This document shows positions 11,877 through 22,455 of a stretch of DNA of 64,000 bases, piece by piece (the stretch's first letter is position 1; the number at the start of each line of letters is the position of its first letter). A program made the translations under genes and the position numbers. The stretch is taken from the NCBI GenBank assembly GCA_008933995.1, contig WARS01000007.1:8308423-8372422 (forward strand). The letters run 5' to 3'. Under the pieces are notes generated by a model. The model was not told where the DNA came from, did not search any database, and saw only the letters and a program-made list of their open reading frames with translations. This DNA is from Datnioides undecimradiatus. Its lineage: Eukaryota > Chordata > Actinopteri > Lobotiformes > Datnioididae.

Positions 11877-12195
11877 CTAAAATAAAATGAGCATATTTGT
11901 GCTGTGAATCATTTGACCTGTGTAGTTGTTTAAGAAAAAAAATAGAAACCGAACAGGTGAAATTTAGGTTTTTCGGTGGCCATTTGGAAAAATCCGACCT
12001 CACCACCATTTTGACATCCAGCAAAACACCCTGCTATTCTTTGTTGTTTCAACATGTATACCTGGAGGTTCAATCTCCATTTAACATAGTTTTGAACTCT
12101 CCTGTAAACAAACAGTAATCACAGGCCTCTCTCTCTCTCTCTGAGTGTCCAGCTCTCCGTCCAGGCTCCGAGCGTATCGATCCGTCCGCTCTCAC

Positions 12196-12349
12196 CAATC
12201 TTCAGCCTTAACCAGTCGATGCTGCTGCCGGTCACATCCTGCTCGCCGCCGTCTCCCCTGCTCGGCTTCCGGCTGTAATAGACCTGAGGAATCTGGTCTG
12301 GAGGCGATTTACGGCCGTCAGGTGACAACCTCGCTTCTCCACGATGTGT
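12196..12349 (-). CDS. candidate CpG-rich exon of the unrecognised gene, 154 bp
   Basis: The donor GATTG|gtgagag is a strong consensus. The acceptor GCGCTGCAG has a poor pyrimidine tract. There are 51 open codons at phase 0, ending at phase 1. The peptide includes SPPDQIPQVYYSRKPSRGDG and ends SSIDWLRLKI. CpG density is clearly higher than in the surroundings. It may be a coding exon near a promoter or part of a CpG-rich repeat. No family is recognised. Confidence 0.28.
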
Positions 12350-12435
12350 CTGCAGCGCACAGTGGTTTGTTACTTGTTATTGTTTGTTGTTAGTTTTGTT
12401 GTTTGTTACTCGCGCTCGCTCTAAGGTAAAATTAC

Positions 12436-12489
12436 AGGCTGATGTGAGTGTTTCGGACGTGGTGGCATCACAGAATTGACATTTGCCAT
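12436..12489 (-). CDS. candidate first coding exon with ATG, 18 codons
   Basis: ATG at 12489-12487 is preceded directly by an in-frame TAA and has G at +4. The 18 codons (MANVNSVMPPRPKHSHQP) end at a possible donor CCT|gtaatt at phase 0. An 86-bp intron with a CTAAC branch-like motif leads to the exon at 12349. It is short and the donor is weak, so this is tentative. Confidence 0.22.
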
Positions 12490-12590
12490 TTAGCAGGGTG
12501 AAAATAAATCTCTCTGTCGCTCGCTTCCACTGGACTTTGTTAGAAGGCTTTTCAATTTCAGAGGCAAACTGTGAACGTGTGCCGCCACAG

Positions 12591-12602
12591 TTCTCGCCAA
12601 AA
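12591..12602 (-). promoter_or_regulatory. E2F-like site (TTTTGGCGAGAA on minus strand)
   Basis: This lies about 100 bp upstream of the candidate ATG at 12489, within the CpG-rich stretch. It is close to the E2F consensus TTTSSCGC. An inverted CCAAT box lies at 12847-12851. Together they could mark a cell-cycle-type promoter for the unrecognised minus-strand gene. Single motifs like this are common by chance. Confidence 0.22.
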
Positions 12603-12860
12603 GTTACGAATCCTGCGTTTTTCTTTTGTTTGATTAAAAAAAGGTGCCTGAAGAAAAGACGTAAGGCCGAACACAGACAAAAACACAGCTTTAAAGGATT
12701 GTGCCTGTTTGGAGTTAAAAGTATATTACAGAGCCCATTTTCTTTAGGTATTTTAAGCCTTTATAAAAACAGTGCCATTTTATAATTGCCTCTACACTAG
12801 TTTTACAGTAGTTTTGGCTTCATTTTAAGAGAAGATCATTGAAACTATTGGCCGGTTGCG

Positions 12861-14057
12861 AAATGATCAGAGAGAGTCAAACCAGAGAGTGGATTTGGAG
12901 TTGAAACTATAATTGTACTATTTCAGTGGTGGCTGATCCACAGCTGGTCATTAGCTGCTCTGGAAATGTCCAGGCATGACATGAGACATCAAAGTGTCCA
13001 TGAAAACACTAACAGAGTTTTCTGAGCAGTTTATGAAAATCAGATATTACAGATTTGGTATTAATGTATTCAATTCAAAGTTTTCTTTTGGATTGAAAGT
13101 TGAGAAAGTATGAAAAACGTATATTTTAAATACTGGATCATCTTTCAAAAAAGCTCACACACATCCCGGTGAATACAAGCTGGAGCAGGAGAAGCTGGAG
13201 TTACGAGCTCTCCCTCTTCATTTATGTTCTCATATATGGATCGCAAGCCAAAGACAGCCAGCTGTCAATCATCTGAGGTGTGATTATGAGCAGCAGCTCC
13301 AACACACTGAGCGGATGCTACACCACAAAACCAATTCATCTCCCATCAGCTGCTCATAAACAATCCATCGATATCCTCACTGAGATCATCTGTGACCAGA
13401 ATGAGTTCACAACAACTCCACGTTGTTAGAGAGTCATTTATCGACACGCACAGAAATAAAATATTTATCATCGAGCAGCTCTTGGTTTTGGAAACGTGAT
13501 CAATCGTTCTGCCCTGCGGTGGACAAATCACGGCGGTTAAGAGCGGAATCGTACCGATGCTTGTTCAAGACATCAAACACAAGAACGTATTGATCTCATT
13601 TTTCAAACCGAGCATGAAACTGATGTGAAGACGGAGACAGGAGTTTATCTGCTGCCTGAACATAATGAGAGGAACCTTAAAAAATATCATCTTCCAGTAT
13701 TTCCTGTGTGAAAAACTCCCTGCACTCTTCACAAACAGGTCAGAGGTCAGAGAAGCTGTGACGAGGCTTTGAAACAATTCACTCTGACAAGAGCTTCAGT
13801 GCCTCCTGAGATGCCAGCTCAATGCTTTCTTTAACAATACAGTGATAATAGTAATAGTTGGTAGCAAACATCAATGGGCCATCATTACAGTTTAGAGTGC
13901 AGGATGAAAAGTGTGTGTTTCTGTGTATGAATATCTGTGGTTCGGTGCAGCCTCAGTAGTAGTCACTGGCACTGCATAGTTTCAGGTTAGGAGACTTTGT
14001 TCTTAGCTCTTTAAAACATTCCAGTGTGCTTATTTAAGAAGTAAAGTCAGCTCTGGT
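12861..14057. other. intergenic, nothing recognised
   Basis: Scattered short frames only. No splice-consistent exon was found. A stretch around 13200-13500 is of higher complexity and could be conserved, but there is no firm sign. Confidence 0.5.
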
Positions 14058-14441
14058 GCAGAATCACAGCCTCTCAACTATCAATCGAAACCCAACCCCC
14101 CTAAACTCCCTCCTCTTTCTCCCTCCGCGCTCTTTCCCTCCATCCTCACTAACTTCTACAACAAACTCTAAACACACATATTGTCCTGTTTTTGATCTCC
14201 TTTCCAGTCGGCACTTAACATCGACTTTCCTTCGTATTTTCTTTAAACGTCGACACCGCGTGCTTTGTCCCACGTTTAAGTATGCGCGGATACTTTCTCA
14301 GGATTAAAGGCAACTTAGCAGGTTGAAGGCTCTGATGTTGAGATGCGCAGCTGCTGTCAGGAGAGAAGATGCTGCTGGATAAGTGGACTACTTAAAACTG
14401 TTTGTAGGGATAAAGGCCTGCAAGTAGGCAGCAGTCAGAAG
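14058..14441 (+). repeat. direct repeat R, left copy (R_A), 384 bp
   Basis: This begins gcagaatcacagcctctc and ends gtaggcagcagtcagaag. It is clearly diverged from the other two copies in its first 275 bp, for example tctgatg at 14331 where they have tatgatg. It also lacks a short segment around caagcttgtcagagc. The last 110 bp are identical to the others. Confidence 0.95.
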
Positions 14442-14477
14442 CCTTCCTGCCGAATCTGGATTCAAAACACAGATATA

Positions 14478-14509
<32 letters not shown>

Positions 14510-17500
14510 CGTTCATTAAATATGAAACTCTACATTAATGCTCACTGTGTGTTTAACTTATGTCAAAATAAAGTAAAGGAGACCACAGAGAAACAGGAGT
14601 TTAATGAGAAACGGTGACATTATTTTATGTTAATGCTTCAGAGCAGAGATCATTTCTATAACTGCCCGTGTGTGCTCTCTCTGTCTTCGCTCTGCAGCTT
14701 CTTTCTGTTTCAGTTCTGTCTTCATTTTAGGATTTCAGGCTCAGTATTTAGGTTTTAGTCAGGTGCCATTGTGTCGAAAAGGGTCCTCGCAAAGATAGAA
14801 ATACAAAGGTCTGTGTGTCCTAAAAGGGACAGATGGGTTGTTTCCAGGAACTCCTCCTTCCCTCCCTCCTCCCAGACACACACACGCACACAGATGGATG
14901 GATGTGGTGACATTGTGATGAGCAGAGCAGGGGTCAGAGGTCACAACCCCAGAGGGTGAGAGGACACGTGTGGAGGCGGGATGGTCTAAATAGACAGTAA
15001 TGTGTGTGTGTTTGACTCTGAGGCAAATGAGAAAATGAGTGTTTTTCAAATTGAATCTTATTTTGTTTAAATACATTTATCTGCAAGTCTTTCTTATTTT
15101 CTGGATATTTTGTGTTTTTCACCAGGGTGCAGCAGTGGAGAGACGTTATGCAGGAGGCTGTTGTGATTTCATGCTCAGAGTTTTAAAGCCGGACCACCAT
15201 CACACCCTGACAGGTTTCCAGACTCTTGCAAGCTGCTCACTCAATGTGCTCTGACGTTGTTTCTCACACTAAAGACTATAATCAGGACCAGCCCTTGGTC
15301 CAAAGTAAAAGTATATCATTTTGTCTTACAACATCTGAGTTGTATTAATGTATATATTAATGTACAAGAATAATGTTTCCGTTTTAAATATATTTTTTCC
15401 ATGTTAAATTCAGGTTGTTTTAAAGCGTAAATCAAAAGAAAACATTAATCATTATTTGTTTACTTCAAACTGATTTGTATTCCTTTGTATTTCTTTGACA
15501 ATGTCATCATTAGAAAGTATCAGTGCATGTAATGTATGTAATGTAGTATTGTTAAACAAATTAGAAAATCAGTTCATCAATCATATAAAGTTGAAAAGTT
15601 GCAGAGGGCTATGATATACAACAAAGGTCCTACGCTCCACTCTGTTTGGTTAAAAGGTTAACAGTACAGTACTCATCTTAACCGCTGAGCTGTCAGGGCG
15701 TAACTTGTTTCTTCTTGTGCAGCTCCTCCTGCTGATGCAGCCACAGCGACGCTGTAAGAAATCAAACATCTGCACATGAGAAAAGTGAAACACCGAACTT
15801 CTCATCTTGTTTTGCCTGAGAACATGAGTGGAGACAGTAAAGTGGAGCAGCTGATGAACTTTTCCTCGGCTTCTTCACCATTAATAATGAGGTCACTGCA
15901 AGATAAAAACTGCCTCCGCTCCTTGTCAGAAGGTTTGTGCGGCGCTCGATGGAGAAAAGCCTTCACACCGACTGATGAAAGGAATTAAGAGAAGCAGAGT
16001 GAAGGAACGCGGCCTAAATTTGCTGCATAAGTAATTTTTGATCAATATGTAACATTAGAAAGTTTGTGCTTTGAGGCTCTTGTACCTTTCATCAAGAGAA
16101 GAGAGTTCACCACCGTACAGGGCCAGAACACTGCAAAAAGTAACGAGGTACAGAGGGATGCTGTTTAAGGGAATGTAAAGATAAATAATTGATTAAAATT
16201 ATAATTATATGTTAATTTAAAGCAGCTGTATGACAGATAGCCACAAGTAACTCTACACATTCAGATTTCACACTTAGTGTACAGGAGTATTTGGTATTTG
16301 GACATTAATGTAGTGGAAAGGATGAGAATACTGCTGATATGTTTGGATCTTTTGTTTCTAAAGTTCCTCTCATGCTCCAAAACACTGTGGTAATGACATA
16401 AAATATAGGAAATAATGGGCTACTGTTAACAATAATCATCAGCACTTACATGTGTCCTTACCCTGCTTTCACATCAAACGATGCACGGGAAACAAGAGCA
16501 GCCAGCTCATGTTCAGCGAAACTCACCTCAGACACTTTTGCAGCAGCGAAGCATCAAGAGTGATGAGTTGAAGTTGAACAACGTTTCATTTTAAACTGGC
16601 AGGGACGCAGCTGAAGCAACAAATTGCAGATTTAATTCTCTTCCCACCCCAACCGCTGCAGGCTACTGAAGTTCCCAGCAAACATCTGTTCCACTCAACA
16701 TTGACGACTGAAGAGAAACTCATCATTGCAGACTTCAGTTTCTCTGGGCTGCACGATTCTTCATGATTTTCGTGGATATACTATACTCTATCGATAAACT
16801 TTACAAGTGTCAGAGATAGTAGAGATTTCTCATGTCTGATTACACCTTGTTTGCAGTGCAGCAAAGTTACAGTACAAGCTGAACACCATAAATCAACTCA
16901 TTCAGATTGGTGAGTCTGATTGTGACTGACACGAAAGACTTTATAATGAATGCAGTTGTTGAACTTTACGTCCAGCCTTCTGAACAGCTCTACCACAAAC
17001 TTGATACATGCAACGGCTTATGCTGAGTAAGACGGCCCATCTGCCTTGTGGAGACTGTTTATGTGTGGATTGTGCATTGTCCAGAGGATTTGGTAACTCT
17101 GGTGACATCTGATTATAGGAGTTTGCATGTGGAGAAAGGAAGAAAACAGGACAGCAACGGAGAAACGGGAGCGATAGCTGCTCTGGTATCCAGTGTGCAA
17201 ACGTCGGTGGGAACTTTTGGAAAGTAAACGCTCCTCAAATCTAATGAAGCGAGAAGCTAATGTTTGCTTAAAGTCTGACAGCATAAAGCAGATGTGCTAC
17301 TTGTGTTTCTGGCTTTTTTGAGCCTGACCTATAACAACACAAACTAATTTTAATGTCAGTGATAACATAAAAACATATACAGTCCTCCTCACTTCTTCAA
17401 GTGTATTCAGATGATCTCGCCTCTGATCTCCTTACCTCGTTAAAACACCACACACACACAACATTCCCTCTCCAATCCCACAAACCCCTGCGTCTTAACG

Positions 17501-17847
17501 GCCGTTAGTAACGTTAAGCCCGCTCTAAGCTGCGGCGCGGCTCGACGTTGAATTGATAATTGAAAAGTAAAGCGGCGGCGATTAATTTTTGACAGCGTTG
17601 TGGTTTTAAAGACGGCGGCCCCTCCTCGAGCTGCGGGCCCCAGACTCCTGTGGTTGATGTGAGAAACCCCGGTGAATCAAAGCTCCGGCTGGGCTCTCGA
17701 GGGTTTCTATCCCTCCGTCTCTCCATCCTTCCATCCCTCCATCGCTCGGCTGGGTTTTAATGCCTACCTGAGGGACCAAAGGGGAGGGAAGCGAGGGGGA
17801 AGCCGAGGTTCTCTGACTCCACGTCAATACTTTCTCTCTCCAGCTGA
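14442..17847 (+). repeat. tandem unit U, left copy, 3406 bp
   Basis: This appears identical to 18257-21664 except for one GT unit fewer in a microsatellite (about 14484-14509). The spacing stays at 3817 bp at every later landmark checked. It contains no recognised gene. Small frames inside it are duplicated exactly, as expected for a recent copy, and are not evidence of coding. Confidence 0.95.
17500..17650 (+). promoter_or_regulatory. CpG-rich possible regulatory element in U, left copy
   Basis: This holds dense CpG (ctgcggcgcggctcgacg, gcggcggcgatt, gacggcggcc) around attgataattg and gattaattttt, which resemble ONECUT and homeodomain sites. The same sequence recurs at 21317-21467. Function is inferred from composition only. 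Confidence 0.3.
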
Positions 17848-18256
17848 GCAGAATCACAGCCTCTCTGCTCTTAACTAATCGAAACCTAACCCCCCCCACC
17901 TCAAACTCCCTCCTCTTTCACTCTCTCTGCTCTCTCTCTCCATCCTCACTAACTTTAACAACAAACTCCAAGCTTGTCAGAGCTAAACACACATATTGTC
18001 CTGTTTTTGATCTCCTTTCCAGTCGGCACTTAACATCGACTTTCCTTCGTATTTTCTTTAAACGTCGACACTGTGTGCTTTGTCCCACGTTTAAGTATGC
18101 GCGGATACTTTCTCAGGATTAAAGGCAACTTAGCAGGTTGAAGGCTATGATGTTGAGATGCGCAGCTGCTGTCAGGAGAGAAGATGCTGCTGGATAAGTG
18201 GACTACTTAAAACTGTTTGTAGGGATAAAGGCCTGCAAGTAGGCAGCAGTCAGAAG
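17848..18256 (+). repeat. direct repeat R, middle copy (R_B), 409 bp
   Basis: Its left part matches R_C exactly, including the variant base at 18147 and the caagcttgtcagagc segment. Its right end continues into U, as R_A does. It therefore looks like a recombinant of the two outer copies. Confidence 0.95.
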
Positions 18257-18292
18257 CCTTCCTGCCGAATCTGGATTCAAAACACAGATATA

Positions 18293-18327
<35 letters not shown>

Positions 18328-21300
18328 GTTCATTAAATATGAAACTCTACATTAATGCTCACTGTGTGTTTAACTTATGTCAAAATAAAGTAAAGGAGAC
18401 CACAGAGAAACAGGAGTTTAATGAGAAACGGTGACATTATTTTATGTTAATGCTTCAGAGCAGAGATCATTTCTATAACTGCCCGTGTGTGCTCTCTCTG
18501 TCTTCGCTCTGCAGCTTCTTTCTGTTTCAGTTCTGTCTTCATTTTAGGATTTCAGGCTCAGTATTTAGGTTTTAGTCAGGTGCCATTGTGTCGAAAAGGG
18601 TCCTCGCAAAGATAGAAATACAAAGGTCTGTGTGTCCTAAAAGGGACAGATGGGTTGTTTCCAGGAACTCCTCCTTCCCTCCCTCCTCCCAGACACACAC
18701 ACGCACACAGATGGATGGATGTGGTGACATTGTGATGAGCAGAGCAGGGGTCAGAGGTCACAACCCCAGAGGGTGAGAGGACACGTGTGGAGGCGGGATG
18801 GTCTAAATAGACAGTAATGTGTGTGTGTTTGACTCTGAGGCAAATGAGAAAATGAGTGTTTTTCAAATTGAATCTTATTTTGTTTAAATACATTTATCTG
18901 CAAGTCTTTCTTATTTTCTGGATATTTTGTGTTTTTCACCAGGGTGCAGCAGTGGAGAGACGTTATGCAGGAGGCTGTTGTGATTTCATGCTCAGAGTTT
19001 TAAAGCCGGACCACCATCACACCCTGACAGGTTTCCAGACTCTTGCAAGCTGCTCACTCAATGTGCTCTGACGTTGTTTCTCACACTAAAGACTATAATC
19101 AGGACCAGCCCTTGGTCCAAAGTAAAAGTATATCATTTTGTCTTACAACATCTGAGTTGTATTAATGTATATATTAATGTACAAGAATAATGTTTCCGTT
19201 TTAAATATATTTTTTCCATGTTAAATTCAGGTTGTTTTAAAGCGTAAATCAAAAGAAAACATTAATCATTATTTGTTTACTTCAAACTGATTTGTATTCC
19301 TTTGTATTTCTTTGACAATGTCATCATTAGAAAGTATCAGTGCATGTAATGTATGTAATGTAGTATTGTTAAACAAATTAGAAAATCAGTTCATCAATCA
19401 TATAAAGTTGAAAAGTTGCAGAGGGCTATGATATACAACAAAGGTCCTACGCTCCACTCTGTTTGGTTAAAAGGTTAACAGTACAGTACTCATCTTAACC
19501 GCTGAGCTGTCAGGGCGTAACTTGTTTCTTCTTGTGCAGCTCCTCCTGCTGATGCAGCCACAGCGACGCTGTAAGAAATCAAACATCTGCACATGAGAAA
19601 AGTGAAACACCGAACTTCTCATCTTGTTTTGCCTGAGAACATGAGTGGAGACAGTAAAGTGGAGCAGCTGATGAACTTTTCCTCGGCTTCTTCACCATTA
19701 ATAATGAGGTCACTGCAAGATAAAAACTGCCTCCGCTCCTTGTCAGAAGGTTTGTGCGGCGCTCGATGGAGAAAAGCCTTCACACCGACTGATGAAAGGA
19801 ATTAAGAGAAGCAGAGTGAAGGAACGCGGCCTAAATTTGCTGCATAAGTAATTTTTGATCAATATGTAACATTAGAAAGTTTGTGCTTTGAGGCTCTTGT
19901 ACCTTTCATCAAGAGAAGAGAGTTCACCACCGTACAGGGCCAGAACACTGCAAAAAGTAACGAGGTACAGAGGGATGCTGTTTAAGGGAATGTAAAGATA
20001 AATAATTGATTAAAATTATAATTATATGTTAATTTAAAGCAGCTGTATGACAGATAGCCACAAGTAACTCTACACATTCAGATTTCACACTTAGTGTACA
20101 GGAGTATTTGGTATTTGGACATTAATGTAGTGGAAAGGATGAGAATACTGCTGATATGTTTGGATCTTTTGTTTCTAAAGTTCCTCTCATGCTCCAAAAC
20201 ACTGTGGTAATGACATAAAATATAGGAAATAATGGGCTACTGTTAACAATAATCATCAGCACTTACATGTGTCCTTACCCTGCTTTCACATCAAACGATG
20301 CACGGGAAACAAGAGCAGCCAGCTCATGTTCAGCGAAACTCACCTCAGACACTTTTGCAGCAGCGAAGCATCAAGAGTGATGAGTTGAAGTTGAACAACG
20401 TTTCATTTTAAACTGGCAGGGACGCAGCTGAAGCAACAAATTGCAGATTTAATTCTCTTCCCACCCCAACCGCTGCAGGCTACTGAAGTTCCCAGCAAAC
20501 ATCTGTTCCACTCAACATTGACGACTGAAGAGAAACTCATCATTGCAGACTTCAGTTTCTCTGGGCTGCACGATTCTTCATGATTTTCGTGGATATACTA
20601 TACTCTATCGATAAACTTTACAAGTGTCAGAGATAGTAGAGATTTCTCATGTCTGATTACACCTTGTTTGCAGTGCAGCAAAGTTACAGTACAAGCTGAA
20701 CACCATAAATCAACTCATTCAGATTGGTGAGTCTGATTGTGACTGACACGAAAGACTTTATAATGAATGCAGTTGTTGAACTTTACGTCCAGCCTTCTGA
20801 ACAGCTCTACCACAAACTTGATACATGCAACGGCTTATGCTGAGTAAGACGGCCCATCTGCCTTGTGGAGACTGTTTATGTGTGGATTGTGCATTGTCCA
20901 GAGGATTTGGTAACTCTGGTGACATCTGATTATAGGAGTTTGCATGTGGAGAAAGGAAGAAAACAGGACAGCAACGGAGAAACGGGAGCGATAGCTGCTC
21001 TGGTATCCAGTGTGCAAACGTCGGTGGGAACTTTTGGAAAGTAAACGCTCCTCAAATCTAATGAAGCGAGAAGCTAATGTTTGCTTAAAGTCTGACAGCA
21101 TAAAGCAGATGTGCTACTTGTGTTTCTGGCTTTTTTGAGCCTGACCTATAACAACACAAACTAATTTTAATGTCAGTGATAACATAAAAACATATACAGT
21201 CCTCCTCACTTCTTCAAGTGTATTCAGATGATCTCGCCTCTGATCTCCTTACCTCGTTAAAACACCACACACACACAACATTCCCTCTCCAATCCCACAA

Positions 21301-21664
21301 ACCCCTGCGTCTTAACGGCCGTTAGTAACGTTAAGCCCGCTCTAAGCTGCGGCGCGGCTCGACGTTGAATTGATAATTGAAAAGTAAAGCGGCGGCGATT
21401 AATTTTTGACAGCGTTGTGGTTTTAAAGACGGCGGCCCCTCCTCGAGCTGCGGGCCCCAGACTCCTGTGGTTGATGTGAGAAACCCCGGTGAATCAAAGC
21501 TCCGGCTGGGCTCTCGAGGGTTTCTATCCCTCCGTCTCTCCATCCTTCCATCCCTCCATCGCTCGGCTGGGTTTTAATGCCTACCTGAGGGACCAAAGGG
21601 GAGGGAAGCGAGGGGGAAGCCGAGGTTCTCTGACTCCACGTCAATACTTTCTCTCTCCAGCTGA
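18257..21664 (+). repeat. tandem unit U, right copy, 3408 bp
   Basis: Second copy of the 14442-17847 unit, with one more GT in the microsatellite at about 18300-18326. No other difference was noticed by eye. Confidence 0.95.
21317..21467 (+). promoter_or_regulatory. CpG-rich possible regulatory element in U, right copy
   Basis: Same sequence as 17500-17650, duplicated with the unit. Confidence 0.3.
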
Positions 21665-22073
21665 GCAGAATCACAGCCTCTCTGCTCTTAACTAATCGAA
21701 ACCTAACCCCCCCCACCTCAAACTCCCTCCTCTTTCACTCTCTCTGCTCTCTCTCTCCATCCTCACTAACTTTAACAACAAACTCCAAGCTTGTCAGAGC
21801 TAAACACACATATTGTCCTGTTTTTGATCTCCTTTCCAGTCGGCACTTAACATCGACTTTCCTTCGTATTTTCTTTAAACGTCGACACTGTGTGCTTTGT
21901 CCCACGTTTAAGTATGCGCGGATACTTTCTCAGGATTAAAGGCAACTTAGCAGGTTGAAGGCTATGATGTTGAGATGCGCAGCTGCTGTCAGGAGAGAAG
22001 ATGCTGCTGGATAAGTGGACTACTTAAAACTGTTTGTAGGGATAAAGGCCTGCAAGTAGGCAGCAGTCAGAAG
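21665..22073 (+). repeat. direct repeat R, right copy (R_C), 409 bp
   Basis: Identical by eye to R_B over its length. At 22073 the homology stops abruptly (cagtcagaag, then ttttcatg instead of ccttcctg), which marks the right edge of the duplicated block. Confidence 0.95.
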
Positions 22074-22329
22074 TTTTCATGTGAAAACACTAACTCAAGC
22101 AACGACAAATGAGTGAGAGTTAAGTACAATCAAAAGGCCTATTTGTGAGACTTTTTTAAATGATGTTAACCAGTTACTATAAACTAATACAAACCCAATA
22201 TCACATCAGCATTTTCCAGGTTACTAATTAGCTTCCAGCTTCTGGTTTCAGGACAAATAGGAAGAGTTTAAATGAAACATTTGTTTCTTTTAACCAAGAC
22301 CACAATCATAACCTTCACCAGTTATTATT

Positions 22330-22455
22330 ATAACCACAGTGACCCGATCGTCCCGTAAACTGAAGGTTGCAAAAGGGTTCACATCGGGAAACTCTGTTGT
22401 ACTTGTTCAATATATATGTCACTTTGGATTAAAGCGTCTGCCAGATGACATTGCA
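22330..22455 (+). mobile_element. decayed SINE with L2-type 3' tail
   Basis: The sequence cactttggattaaagcgtct, then gccagatgac (from 22420) is the well-known conserved 3' tail of teleost SINEs and their L2-clade LINE partners (usual form tttggataaaagcgtctgc). Upstream, gggttcacatc (22374-22384) resembles a tRNA-type box B. The 5' end is not clear, so the copy is old or truncated. Confidence 0.65.

Larger units (their letters stand above)
11840..12860. other. CpG-enriched block: promoter island or decayed repeat
   Basis: CpG is visibly more frequent here than in the flanks, above all at 12150-12350, 12405-12420 and 12560-12680. It fits either a small CpG island over the first exons of the minus-strand candidate gene or an inserted element. 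I see no terminal repeats or target-site duplication that would decide for an element. Confidence 0.35.

Noticed and set aside
11710-12024. 105-codon minus-strand open frame as an intact protein
   Set aside because: No recognisable domain and no Kozak or splice support for the full frame. Only the 11776-11876 part is kept as a weak exon candidate.
13538-13713. Plus-strand frame of about 57 codons with protein-like composition (ETGVYLLPEHNERNLKKYHL)
   Set aside because: Length is within chance. No good splice sites at either end and no homologue recognised.
15776-15988. 70-codon frame (with identical copy at 19593-19805) as a duplicated gene
   Set aside because: Both copies are identical because the DNA is duplicated. 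There is no family similarity, and the frame's survival is not evidence of selection.
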